Below, in pieces: positions 8,512 to 16,251 of a stretch of 63,307 nt of DNA (positions are counted from its first letter, which is position 1; each line of letters starts with the position of its first letter). The notes beneath the pieces were generated by a model. It was not told the origin of the DNA. It worked only from the letters and a program-made list of their open reading frames with translations, and searched no databases. Origin of the DNA: Parasporobacterium sp. (lineage in GTDB: Bacteria > Bacillota > Clostridia > Lachnospirales > Lachnospiraceae); contig JAFWOB010000195.1 in the NCBI GenBank assembly GCA_017510065.1, positions 1 through 63,307 on the forward strand, read 5' to 3'. The position numbers were made by a program, and so were the translations under genes.

Positions 8512-9421
8512 GACAAAACTGGGACGGGCAGTGTTCCGCAATCCCCTGTTTGGATGTTCGGGATGCGTAGGGCACGCCTATGAACTGGCACCTTATACCG
8601 ATCTTTCCCAATACGGAGGCCTGAGTCTGAAAACGGTTACCTATCTTCCCAGGGTCGGCAATCCTGCAGACCGGATCTGCGAAGTGACCGCCGGATGCAT
8701 CAGCTCTGTCGGCCTTCCCAACAAAGGGCCTGACGACTACTTTGCCAATGTGGTTCCCAAAGCGTTGAACGTGCTGGATCCGGATCAGGCGATCGTCAGC
8801 GTAGCCGGCGACTGTGTGGAAGAGTATGTGGAATTATGCGAGAGGGTCCAGGACCTGTTCGGTGACAGGATCGCAGCTGTTGAGCTGAATGCCGCCTGCC
8901 CCAATGCAAGCCATGGGATCGGTTACTTCAGCCGCAACGCAAAGGCAGCAGCGGAACTGATACATGCTGCCAAAAGCTCCGTGGATCTTCCGATCCTGTA
9001 CAAATTCAATACCAATTTCGAAAACTACCTGGAAGTCGGAAAAGCCGTCAGCGATGCAGGCGTGGATGCGATCTTTACTACCAGTACCCCTATGGGGATC
9101 AAAATCGATATCAAGACCAGGAAACCGGTGCTGGGCAATACCATCGGTCCGGTATGCGGCCCTGCCGTGCTGCCTTTCGGTATGCTCAGGATCTGGAACC
9201 TGTACAAAGAAGTGGAAGTGCCCCTGATCGCCAGCGGCGGAGCCGCATCCTGGCGGGATGTGATCGAATACATGCTGGCCGGTGCCAGTGCCGTAGGCAT
9301 CGGAAGCGCACACTTTGCCACGCCGGATATCGTCCCCGGCATTCTGGCAGACCTTCAGGCGTATATGGAAAGAGAAAAACTGGACAGCCTTTCCGAACTC
9401 ATCGGAGCCGCGCATCGGTAA
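8498..9421 (+). CDS. PyrD-like dihydroorotate dehydrogenase 1B catalytic subunit, divergent
   Basis: The product is 307 aa, starting at 8498 with AAAGGAGG at 8481-8488; an upstream in-frame start at 8408 would lie deep inside pyrK. FMN barrel landmarks are Lys45, the catalytic cysteine Cys134 in ELNAACPNA, Lys169 and the phosphate-binding glycines in LIASGGAASW. Parts that bind orotate in type 1B enzymes differ: the usual Asn-Thr loop after the beta strand near 195 reads TTSTPMG, and the loop around 70 reads SSVGLPNKG. It is therefore either an orotate reductase used in catabolism, as known in orotate-fermenting clostridia, or a related enzyme on another cyclic substrate. Confidence 0.72.
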   Translation: MKNLETKLGRAVFRNPLFGCSGCVGHAYELAPYTDLSQYGGLSLKTVTYLPRVGNPADRICEVTAGCISSVGLPNKGPDDYFANVVPKALNVLDPDQAIVSVAGDCVEEYVELCERVQDLFGDRIAAVELNAACPNASHGIGYFSRNAKAAAELIHAAKSSVDLPILYKFNTNFENYLEVGKAVSDAGVDAIFTTSTPMGIKIDIKTRKPVLGNTIGPVCGPAVLPFGMLRIWNLYKEVEVPLIASGGAASWRDVIEYMLAGASAVGIGSAHFATPDIVPGILADLQAYMEREKLDSLSELIGAAHR

Positions 9422-9457
9422 TCCATCTTTATCACATCTGAAAATACCTGCAGAAAA

Positions 9458-9492
9458 AAGGAATGGCCTCCGGTCCTCGGAAACCATTCCTT
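9458..9492. terminator. bidirectional terminator between pyrD-like gene and gntR
   Basis: A 9-bp stem, AAGGAATGG with CCATTCCTT, is flanked by an A-run on the left and CTTTTTAT on the right, so it has a U-tract in both directions. It separates the convergent plus-strand operon and the minus-strand regulator gene. Confidence 0.8.
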
Positions 9493-9513
9493 CTTTTTAT
9501 ATGATATTTCTGT

Positions 9514-10212
9514 TTATTCTGATATTTTTTTCAGCCGGTCAAACACTCTTTGAGAATGCTTCAGCGAGATCCTGAGAGCCTCTTCCGAATCATGCCGTAC
9601 AAGAGCATCGAACATATCCTTGCGCTCCTGATCGGCTTCCCGGCTGTAAGCTCTCATCATTTCCTGCAGATTGACGGTTTTGAAGATCACATTCATCAGT
9701 TTATCCAGCCGGTCATAACATTCGATCAGATAGTGATTGTCTGCCGCAACACAGATATATTGATGAAACTTCTCATCCAGTTTGAACCGTTCCGCCGCGC
9801 ATTCATCCGGATCCGGATATTTCCCGGGCAGCGAATCGATCTCTTCAATGATCTTCTTGAGCCGGCTGAGGTCAATCCGGCTGATCCGCTCTGCTGCCTC
9901 CTTCGTGGTGATATTGCGCAGCAGTTCCATGGCCTGGATATAGTCATAGATCTCTTTCAGGGTGAATTCCCTGACACAGATGCTTCCGTGGGAAGAATAG
10001 ACTGCAAGCCCTTCTGCTACCAGCTGACGGGTCGCCTCCCGGACAGGAGTGCGGCTCACCTCCAGGGTATTAGCCACTTCCACCTCCAGGATTCTGTCAC
10101 CCGGTTTCAGGATACCCTTTTCGATTGCTTCATAAAGGACATGAAAGACGGCATCTGTAACAGTTTCCATGAAAAAATATTTCTGTTTCAGTTCGACAAT
10201 CGAGTCAGCCAT
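9514..10212 (-). CDS. GntR-family (FCD/FadR type) transcriptional regulator
   Basis: The product is 232 aa when started at 10212, where AAGGAA lies about 7 nt upstream; an ATG at 10236 lacks such a site. The N-terminal winged helix carries the GntR hallmark (GDRILEVEVANTLEVSRTPVREAT). The C-terminal FCD helical domain has acid- or metal-binding residues in the pattern D...H...H (FHQYICVAADNH, KHSQRVFD region). FCD regulators usually sense carboxylic acids and control adjacent catabolic genes. It sits in the middle of the island and is the obvious candidate to act at the GTATAC elements at 6116, 13515 and 14868; that link is inference. Confidence 0.85.
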   Translation of the reverse strand: MADSIVELKQKYFFMETVTDAVFHVLYEAIEKGILKPGDRILEVEVANTLEVSRTPVREATRQLVAEGLAVYSSHGSICVREFTLKEIYDYIQAMELLRNITTKEAAERISRIDLSRLKKIIEEIDSLPGKYPDPDECAAERFKLDEKFHQYICVAADNHYLIECYDRLDKLMNVIFKTVNLQEMMRAYSREADQERKDMFDALVRHDSEEALRISLKHSQRVFDRLKKISE

Positions 10213-10256
10213 AACATTTCCTTTCCCACAGATCATCGGATCTTTTACAGATTTCC

Positions 10257-10287
10257 AAAATCTACTTACTATTTATATATAGATTTT
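10257..10287. promoter_or_regulatory. dyad upstream of gntR
   Basis: There is an 8-bp inverted repeat, AAAATCTA and TAGATTTT, separated by 15 nt in the A/T-rich region 45-75 nt upstream of the gntR start. It could be an autoregulatory site or part of the promoter. It does not contain the GTATAC core. Confidence 0.35.
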
Positions 10288-10320
10288 TTCTTTCTGTCAA
10301 TCCGTATGGTTTGAGAAAGA

Positions 10321-11637
10321 TCAGTACCCCTTACGGCTCATCTGCACATAGTCTCTCGCAAGATCCGCTGCCGACCCGGCATAGGCCACCGGATCCAGAA
10401 GACTGTCGATTTCTTCATCCGTAAACTGGCAGTTTACCCTCTCATCCGCCTTCAAAAGCTGCGCCAGAGGGATATCCTCCCGTACTGCTTTTGTGGCCAG
10501 CTCTGTAATAATATCCTTTGCAGACATTTTTCCGATCTTCTTGCCCAGTTCCAGCATAACGTGCTCAGACTGCATTGCTCCCTGCAGGATATCCAGGTTT
10601 TTACGCATACGTTCTTTATCCACATACAGGGTGCTGACCATTTCCATGCTGCGATCCAGAAGGTCTGCCATGGTAAGTCCCATGTGTTCCAGAGTCGTCC
10701 GCTCATCATTGAAATGCACCAGATTGTGCTCGTGATCGATCGCCATACATTCGATGCAATGGGCTGCATCATAACGCAGGAATCTGGCATCGCCGATGAT
10801 ATGCTGACAATTGATGGGGTTGATCTTGTGCGGCATTGTGGAAGACCCGACGATCCCTTCCCGGAATCCTTCTGCCAGTTCCCGGATCTCCGTTCCCATC
10901 AGAAGATACACTTCCTGTGCGATCCTTCCCATCGTCCCGCCGATGATTGCCAATGTGCAGGCTGCCTCCGCGATCCGGTCTCTTGCCGCATGCCAGGAGA
11001 AAGCAGGTGCCTTAAGACCCAGTTCTTCCGAGATCTTTGCTTCCAGTTCTTTGCCTCTTCCCTCAAAGGAAGCCATAGTACCGGCCGCTCCGCTGAAAGT
11101 TCCAACAAAGATCCGGTCTTTGGAGGTCTCCAGCCGTTCGATATCCCGATGGATCTCATCAGCCCATACAGCTGCTTTCCAGCCGAACGTGATAGGAAGC
11201 GCCTGAATGTTATGGGTTCGTCCCGCCATAACGGTATCCGCATGATCTTCTGCCATTTTTACGATACGGCATTCCAGATCCTTCAGTACCTCAGTCGTGA
11301 TCTCCCACAGCTCCTTCAGAGAAACCATTTTTGCCATATCCACGATATCATGGGTAGTCGCCCCCACATGCAGGTATTCTCCGGAAGCTCCGATCGCCTT
11401 GCGGAAAAGTCCCAGAAGCGGCACCAGCGGCTGTTTTGCCTCAATGTATTTCCTGCGATATTCTTCCATATCGATATTGGCAACATCTGCTTTTGCAGCA
11501 ATATCCTTAGCAGCCTGCTCTGGGATGATCCCCATTTCCGCCTGGCACTTCGCCAGGGCGGCTTCCACATCCATCCACAGCTGCAGCCTGTGCTCATCCG
11601 TAAAGATCCGGCTGATTCTCTCTTCGATCGTACTCAT
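10321..11637 (-). CDS. fumarase/adenylosuccinate-lyase superfamily lyase
   Basis: This 438-aa protein has the three superfamily signatures: HVGATTHDIVD near residue 80, GRTHNIQALPITFG near 150 and the mobile-loop motif GSSTMPHKINP near 265. Members eliminate fumarate from N- or C-substituted succinates such as adenylosuccinate, argininosuccinate or aspartate, or cyclise muconates. The HKINP form and overall pattern resemble adenylosuccinate lyase and carboxymuconate cycloisomerase relatives, but no purine genes are near. In this island a C-N lyase acting on an N-substituted aspartate to give fumarate would fit. The start at 11637 has AAGGAG 7 nt upstream; a longer reading frame to 11658 overlaps that site. 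Confidence 0.75.
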   Translation of the reverse strand: MSTIEERISRIFTDEHRLQLWMDVEAALAKCQAEMGIIPEQAAKDIAAKADVANIDMEEYRRKYIEAKQPLVPLLGLFRKAIGASGEYLHVGATTHDIVDMAKMVSLKELWEITTEVLKDLECRIVKMAEDHADTVMAGRTHNIQALPITFGWKAAVWADEIHRDIERLETSKDRIFVGTFSGAAGTMASFEGRGKELEAKISEELGLKAPAFSWHAARDRIAEAACTLAIIGGTMGRIAQEVYLLMGTEIRELAEGFREGIVGSSTMPHKINPINCQHIIGDARFLRYDAAHCIECMAIDHEHNLVHFNDERTTLEHMGLTMADLLDRSMEMVSTLYVDKERMRKNLDILQGAMQSEHVMLELGKKIGKMSAKDIITELATKAVREDIPLAQLLKADERVNCQFTDEEIDSLLDPVAYAGSAADLARDYVQMSRKGY

Positions 11638-11705
11638 ACACATCTCCTTTTCCTGCATTTTATTATCTATTGACTTCCATTATTTTTCCTTCTTTATCCA
11701 GCCCA

Positions 11706-11920
11706 TTTTCTAAAATTAAGCCATAAAAAACGCATAGTTTTTAGAAATATTGTATTTTTCTAAAACATGCTCCTTTTTTACATGATTATTTAAGAAAATA
11801 TAGAGAACCAACTGTCTTTTTATGTTTTTTTCTAAAACATGTCATAGAATAAAAGCATTATTTTAGAAATCATGTTTTTTTCTAAAACAAGCCTTCTGTG
11901 GGACACCATTTTTTAGAAAA
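11706..11920. repeat. four-unit array of inverted TTTTCTAAAA words (array 1)
   Basis: Four units each pair TTTTCTAAAA with its inverse TTTTAGAAA(A) exactly 33 nt downstream (start to start): 11706/11739, 11756/11789 (inverse arm TTTAAGAAAA), 11828/11861 and 11878/11911. Units 1-2 and 3-4 are offset by exactly 50 bp, with 72 bp between units 2 and 3. Three left arms are followed by CATG or CAAG. The array fills the region upstream of the lyase gene. No gene is visible in 11640-12028. Confidence 0.8.
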
Positions 11921-11980
11921 TGCTATCGGACACAGTTATGTACGACAGCTGATTTACTGCTGATACTTCTATATACAGAA

Positions 11981-12009
11981 TCATCCGGCGGATTGTCTCC
12001 GCCGGATGA
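11981..12009 (-). terminator. hairpin after the amidohydrolase gene
   Basis: A perfect 11-bp stem, TCATCCGGCGG with CCGCCGGATGA, and a 7-nt loop begin 20 nt past the stop codon. Only a weak T-stretch follows (TTCTGT), so termination may be partial. Confidence 0.6.
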
Positions 12010-12028
12010 AGAATGGGCTTATCTTAAT

Positions 12029-13411
12029 TTACAGGCTGCAATCTTCCGGCCGGATAAATTTGCCATAGCCACGAGCATCTGCCACTTCGTCGTGATCCAT
12101 GATGACTTTGCCTCTGACCACAGTAAACATAGCCTTTCCGTGCATTTCCCTTCCGACGTAAGGCACGCACTGATTCTTGCAGTATACCTTGTCATCCTTG
12201 GAAACAGTCCAGTTATAATTGGTGTCCACGATCGTGAAGTCTGCATCGGAACCTACGACATTGCATCCCTTGCGCGGATAGAAGCCAAATGCCTTCGCCG
12301 CATTGACAGATGTGATCTCTGCCAGTTTCTCCAGGGAGAAATCTCCTTCCACTGCATGAGAGATCAGCATATTGCCAAAGTAGTCCGCATTGCCGAATCC
12401 GGCAGAGAATTTCGGATTGTCATTAGCCTTCTGATACTCTTCCACGCTGTGAGGCGCATTGTCGGAACCAATCGCATCGATCGTGCCGTCCCTGACGCCT
12501 TCCCAGATCGCATCCATATCCGGCTGATTGTCATGGGCACACAGAAGCCATTCCTGGGTGGTCTGTGACCAGATATAATCGGAGGGTTCGATTGCCGGCA
12601 TGTATTCGAGGCTGGAGAACACTTTCATGTTTCCTCTTGCCTTGACACGTCTTACCAGTTCAATGAAATCCTTATGCCATGCATGCATTGCATACCATGG
12701 CATACCGGCATTTTCTGCCAGGAAGGAAAGCTGATAAGCCGCAGAAGTCATCTCTTCATTGGTATAGGTCCTGGGACGGACATGTTCCATCTTCATCGGA
12801 AGACCGTCATCCTCTACGCTCTGCACCGCATGCTCATAGAAATACTGGTCAAATGGATGAACTGAACAGAATTTTCCTTCTGCAGCACATTTCTTAAATG
12901 CTTCAAAGATCCGGTAGGTATCCAGTGTGCCGGCCGCTGTATTATACGGGTACGGAGCTTTCTTCTGGAACAGCTTGAACCAGGCGGAACCATATTCAGA
13001 CATTTCGTGAACCGCATTGGGATCTTCGCCCAGAGGACATCCTGGAGGATTGAAATCGATCACGGAATTGGCTTCTCCGGCTTCGATCTCCTGCTTATAT
13101 GCATCCAGTGTCAGCGGCACCGGATCCAGGTTCGGCTGCGGGCAGATCATGGTAATGCCGCTGTGCGCAAATGCACGGGAACCATGATAAAAATCTTCCT
13201 TATGGGTAAATCCGGGCTCTCTTAAGTGGCAGTGTACATCGATGAATCCGGGAAATACATGCATTCCTGTCGCATCGATCACCTTTTCTGCTTCAACTTC
13301 CTGGTTCGGACAGATCAATCCGGCGATTCTCTCACCCTTCACAACAATGTTCATCGGATAGAATCCCTGCTCGGTATAGACAAGTCCGCCTTTTATGAAA
13401 AGATCATACAT
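12029..13411 (-). CDS. cyclic amidohydrolase (dihydroorotase/allantoinase/dihydropyrimidinase type)
   Basis: This 460-aa member of the amidohydrolase superfamily has the dihydroorotase-like metal site His60-x-His62 in DVHCHLREPG. Other probable ligands are a lysine in the FKLFQK segment (146 or 150, for carboxylation), His185 (CSVHPFD), His243 (YAMHAW) and Asp317 in GSDNAPH. The family hydrolyses cyclic amides (dihydroorotate, allantoin, hydantoins, dihydropyrimidines) to N-carbamoyl or ureido acids. Its length is closer to allantoinase or hydantoinase than to short dihydroorotases. It has its own TATAAT promoter with the 24-bp element shared with the next gene. Together with the PyrKD-like reductase it could open a reduced ring. 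Confidence 0.82.
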   Translation of the reverse strand: MYDLFIKGGLVYTEQGFYPMNIVVKGERIAGLICPNQEVEAEKVIDATGMHVFPGFIDVHCHLREPGFTHKEDFYHGSRAFAHSGITMICPQPNLDPVPLTLDAYKQEIEAGEANSVIDFNPPGCPLGEDPNAVHEMSEYGSAWFKLFQKKAPYPYNTAAGTLDTYRIFEAFKKCAAEGKFCSVHPFDQYFYEHAVQSVEDDGLPMKMEHVRPRTYTNEEMTSAAYQLSFLAENAGMPWYAMHAWHKDFIELVRRVKARGNMKVFSSLEYMPAIEPSDYIWSQTTQEWLLCAHDNQPDMDAIWEGVRDGTIDAIGSDNAPHSVEEYQKANDNPKFSAGFGNADYFGNMLISHAVEGDFSLEKLAEITSVNAAKAFGFYPRKGCNVVGSDADFTIVDTNYNWTVSKDDKVYCKNQCVPYVGREMHGKAMFTVVRGKVIMDHDEVADARGYGKFIRPEDCSL

Positions 13412-13474
13412 AAATACCTTCCTCCTTCTGCTGTTTCCAGTGTGATAATTGACGTATCAGTTCCTGTTATTTTG

Positions 13475-13522
13475 ATTATAAATACGTGATTTTCCAAAGT
13501 CACGGTATTCCTGTGTATACAT
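13475..13522 (-). promoter_or_regulatory. promoter of the amidohydrolase gene with shared TGTATACA element (site A)
   Basis: On the minus strand the -10 is TATAAT (13475-13480) and the -35 is GTGACT (13498-13503), with a 17-bp spacer. Positions 13499-13522 carry a 24-bp element, with 23 of 24 bases identical to 14852-14875. It includes the perfect palindrome TGTATACA (13514-13521) and GGTATTCCT, and overlaps the weak -35. The position suits an activator that compensates for the poor -35, or a repressor blocking it. Confidence 0.7.
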
Positions 13523-13568
13523 ATGTGCTCTTCTTTATCCAGACACGGCTCGATGTCTCAGCAGTGTT

Positions 13569-14780
13569 TCATTCGCTCATATAACAGGATTCATCCACCT
13601 TTGTCTCATCAATATCCATGCCGATCCCCGGCACTTCAAGCGGTGTAAAGTATCCGTTTTCCGGGCGCACCGGATGTTTCAGGAAATACTGGGACGCTTC
13701 CCCCACCAGCATCAGATACTCTTCTATGGGAACTACGCTGGTAGGATAAATGCAGCTCATATGCGTTCCGACTCCCGGAAGGCTGTTATGGATGGATGCC
13801 AGTCGGTCATAAGCAGAGATCAGGTCGATAATCCTCCTGCACTCGGAGATCCCTCCGCTCCAGGCCGGATCCGGCTGATAAAGCGCGCAGGCATCTTTAT
13901 CCAGCAGGCTCTTGTATCCCCATCTTGTATATTCATGCTCGCCTCCGGAAATGGGAATACAGCAGTGTTCATTCAGGTAAGCATAGCTGTCCGTAAGATC
14001 CGGCATCACAGGCTCTTCGATCAGACAGACATTCAGCTCCTTCAGCCGCTGCGCGATCCGAAGAGTATATCGTACGTCCCAACTGCTCCAGGCATCCAGC
14101 ATAATGGAAACATCCTCACCTACAGCTTCCCGCAGCGTCCGGAATATTTCCACGGTTTTTTTCAAGCCTTCTTCGCCCTGCGCCGGACCGTAGGCAATCC
14201 CCCATTTGATCGCAGTGAATCCTTTTGCTGTCAGATCTTTTCCTGCTTCCCGGACACTTTCAAGGTCCTGCGGGTAACCGGCCGTATTGGCATATGCGCG
14301 GATCTGTTTCTGCACTTTCCCTCCCAGCATTTTATAAAGCGGAAGATTTGCTGCCTTGCACCTGATATCCCACAGCGCACAGTCCACATAGCTGATCGCC
14401 TGCATATTCTCGCCTTTTCGCCCATTGATGCAGCTGCGGTACATGATGTCCCATAACCGGTCTGCGTCCCAGGGATCCTGTCCCAGAAGGATCGGTTTCA
14501 GGTAGGTATCAATATACAAAGGAGGCATGGGATTGCTGATGGGCCCTACGACGCCTTCAATGTTGTCATCTGTTTCGATGATCAGGAAATAATGTGTGAT
14601 CTTAAATGTTCCGTCCGGCTGCGGCACATGGGTCACACTGATATGACCTTTTTTCTTATGATATTCGGGATGGATATCGGTCGGCGCAACACGCTGCACC
14701 TTTTTGTTGTCGTAGATCATTCCGCCGGGATGCTCGTCAATCCCGACAAGGACTCTTATCTTAACATCGGTGATTTTCAT
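13569..14780 (-). CDS. enolase-superfamily enzyme (mandelate racemase subgroup, rhamnonate-dehydratase-like)
   Basis: This 403-aa protein has the mandelate racemase/muconate-lactonizing layout. Metal ligands are Asp229 (MLDAW), Glu255 (IEEP) and Glu281 (GGEHE). The general acid/base is probably His331 in SIHNSL. The segment GGEHEYTRWGYK followed by QPDPAWSGG resembles L-rhamnonate dehydratase and other acid-sugar dehydratases, which remove water from a polyhydroxy acid to give a 2-keto-3-deoxy acid. Its presence suggests the natural substrate set includes a hydroxylated carboxylate. It has its own promoter, sharing the 24-bp element with the amidohydrolase gene. The start has AAAGGAG 7 nt upstream. 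Confidence 0.8.
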   Translation of the reverse strand: MKITDVKIRVLVGIDEHPGGMIYDNKKVQRVAPTDIHPEYHKKKGHISVTHVPQPDGTFKITHYFLIIETDDNIEGVVGPISNPMPPLYIDTYLKPILLGQDPWDADRLWDIMYRSCINGRKGENMQAISYVDCALWDIRCKAANLPLYKMLGGKVQKQIRAYANTAGYPQDLESVREAGKDLTAKGFTAIKWGIAYGPAQGEEGLKKTVEIFRTLREAVGEDVSIMLDAWSSWDVRYTLRIAQRLKELNVCLIEEPVMPDLTDSYAYLNEHCCIPISGGEHEYTRWGYKSLLDKDACALYQPDPAWSGGISECRRIIDLISAYDRLASIHNSLPGVGTHMSCIYPTSVVPIEEYLMLVGEASQYFLKHPVRPENGYFTPLEVPGIGMDIDETKVDESCYMSE

Positions 14781-14802
14781 AATGCTCTCCTTTATCCAGC
14801 AA

Positions 14803-14849
14803 AAAACGGGGTGTGGATCCTGTTTGGATTATATCTACATCCCCGTTTT
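14803..14849 (-). terminator. read-through terminator enclosing the enolase-family promoter
   Basis: AAAACGGGG (14803-14811) pairs with CCCCGTTTT (14841-14849), extended by TGT/ACA around a one-base bulge. On the minus strand the stem is followed by TTTTTTGC. The -10 box of the enolase-family gene (14828-14833) lies inside the loop. Transcripts from that promoter therefore lack the first arm and escape, while read-through from the MATE gene would be stopped. Confidence 0.55.
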
Positions 14850-14875
14850 ACGTCACGGTATTCCTATGTATACAT
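14828..14875 (-). promoter_or_regulatory. promoter of the enolase-family gene with shared TGTATACA element (site B)
   Basis: The -10 is TATAAT (14828-14833) and the -35 is GTGACG (14851-14856), with a 17-bp spacer. The 24-bp element at 14852-14875 matches site A with one mismatch, contains TGTATACA (14867-14874), and is placed identically relative to the -35. It directly abuts the stop codon of the MATE gene. Confidence 0.7.
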
Positions 14876-14877
14876 TT

Positions 14878-16248
14878 TCAAGCCATCCGGTCCCTGGTCA
14901 GATTCTTCATCCAGTTGAACCGGTTGATCTTGACGACAGCTACAAAACACTTCAGGATCTGATCGCATTTGAGGCAGGCGAACACGACCCAGGGCGGAGC
15001 GCCGAATAAAAAGGCAATCACCGCGGAAGGCAGCACCACAAGAAATACAAAGATGGCATCATTTTTGAAGACAAAACTGATATCCCCGCCGGACTTGACC
15101 AGGCCGAACAGACCGGCTGCCTGATAGCAGGTACCCACCGATGTTACAGACAGCACCAGGCAAAACTGTGCGGCGTACTCTGCCGTCTCAGGGGCAATTC
15201 CCTGATACAGGGAAATAAACGGCAGACGAAGAAGATAGACCAGCAGACCGGTCACCAGCCCAAGTCCCAGGAACAGGATCTGGGTCGTACGGGCGTATTC
15301 TTTCATCAGTTCGATCTTCCCCGCACCGACGGTTTTGCCCGTGATGATCCCAACGGCAGATGCGCTGCCGTTCATAGTAACATAAGCCAGTGAATTCATG
15401 GTATTGGCAATGCTGACTGCCGCGATGACATATTGGTCAAATCTGCCCATGATGGCGGAATTGCACATCAGATTGATGCTCCAGACGACCTGGCCTCCGA
15501 TCAGGGGAAGACCGTAACGGATAAAATCCCTTCGCAGCATCGGATCTGTTTTCAGCAGATCGGAAAGATCCATCTTAAGTTTCCGGTCCTTTTTAAATAC
15601 ATACAGGAACATTACGGTCGTTTCCACGATCCGGGAGATCAGTGTCGCAATCGCAGCGCCTCGGATCCCCATGGCGGGAAGTCCCAGTTTTCCAAAGATC
15701 AGGATATAATTAAGTCCGATGTTCACTACCAGGGAAATGCCGGAAACGATCATTCCGATATTGGCCACCTCCACGCTGCGCATGGCAGCGATCAGGGACT
15801 GGGTCATACAGAAAAACAGATAGGAAAAACAGACGATTCCGAGATAGACAGCACCGTCCCGGATCACGGACGCCTCATGAGTGAAGATCCCGATAATACT
15901 TCCCGGCATACAGACACAGAGAATGGTCAGGAGAGCCCCAAATCCAATGGAAAAATGGATCCCAATGGAAATAATCCTCCTGATGCTTTCCCTGTCCTGC
16001 CGTCCCCAGTACTGTGCAGCCAGGATCAGGATCGCGCCTTCGATCCCTGCCGAGAACATCTGCAGGAACGTCTGAATCTGGGTTCCCATATAGACTCCGG
16101 AAATAGCGGAATCTCCCAGGGTGCTTACCATCAGATTGTCAGCAAAGGTAACGGCAAAGGTGATCAGGTTCTGGAGCGCCACCGGTATTGCAAGGCGGAT
16201 TAGTGAACGGTAAAAACTTTTATCTCTTGTCAAAAGGGGTCTCTTCAT
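14878..16248 (-). CDS. MATE-family multidrug/toxin efflux transporter
   Basis: This 456-aa protein has about twelve hydrophobic segments in two similar halves and MATE landmarks (LAIPVALQNLITFAVTFADN at the N-terminus, LPLIGGQVVWSINLM at the start of the second half). Such proteins exchange Na+ or H+ for cationic drugs or metabolites across the cytoplasmic membrane. It starts 3 nt after truA with hardly any ribosome binding site, so translation is probably coupled to truA. It looks like an addition at the end of the conserved ecf-truA block rather than part of the catabolic island. Substrate unknown. Confidence 0.88.
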   Translation of the reverse strand: MKRPLLTRDKSFYRSLIRLAIPVALQNLITFAVTFADNLMVSTLGDSAISGVYMGTQIQTFLQMFSAGIEGAILILAAQYWGRQDRESIRRIISIGIHFSIGFGALLTILCVCMPGSIIGIFTHEASVIRDGAVYLGIVCFSYLFFCMTQSLIAAMRSVEVANIGMIVSGISLVVNIGLNYILIFGKLGLPAMGIRGAAIATLISRIVETTVMFLYVFKKDRKLKMDLSDLLKTDPMLRRDFIRYGLPLIGGQVVWSINLMCNSAIMGRFDQYVIAAVSIANTMNSLAYVTMNGSASAVGIITGKTVGAGKIELMKEYARTTQILFLGLGLVTGLLVYLLRLPFISLYQGIAPETAEYAAQFCLVLSVTSVGTCYQAAGLFGLVKSGGDISFVFKNDAIFVFLVVLPSAVIAFLFGAPPWVVFACLKCDQILKCFVAVVKINRFNWMKNLTRDRMA

Positions 16249-16251
16249 AGT

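Noticed and set aside
7765-9421. De novo pyrimidine biosynthesis operon (pyrK-pyrD)
   Set aside because: No other pyr genes are adjacent, the neighbours are catabolic, and the orotate-binding loops of the PyrD-like protein differ from the norm.
10321-11637. Housekeeping purB (adenylosuccinate lyase)
   Set aside because: It lacks purine-gene neighbours and sits in a regulated catabolic island. The superfamily call is kept, but the specific purine role is not claimed.
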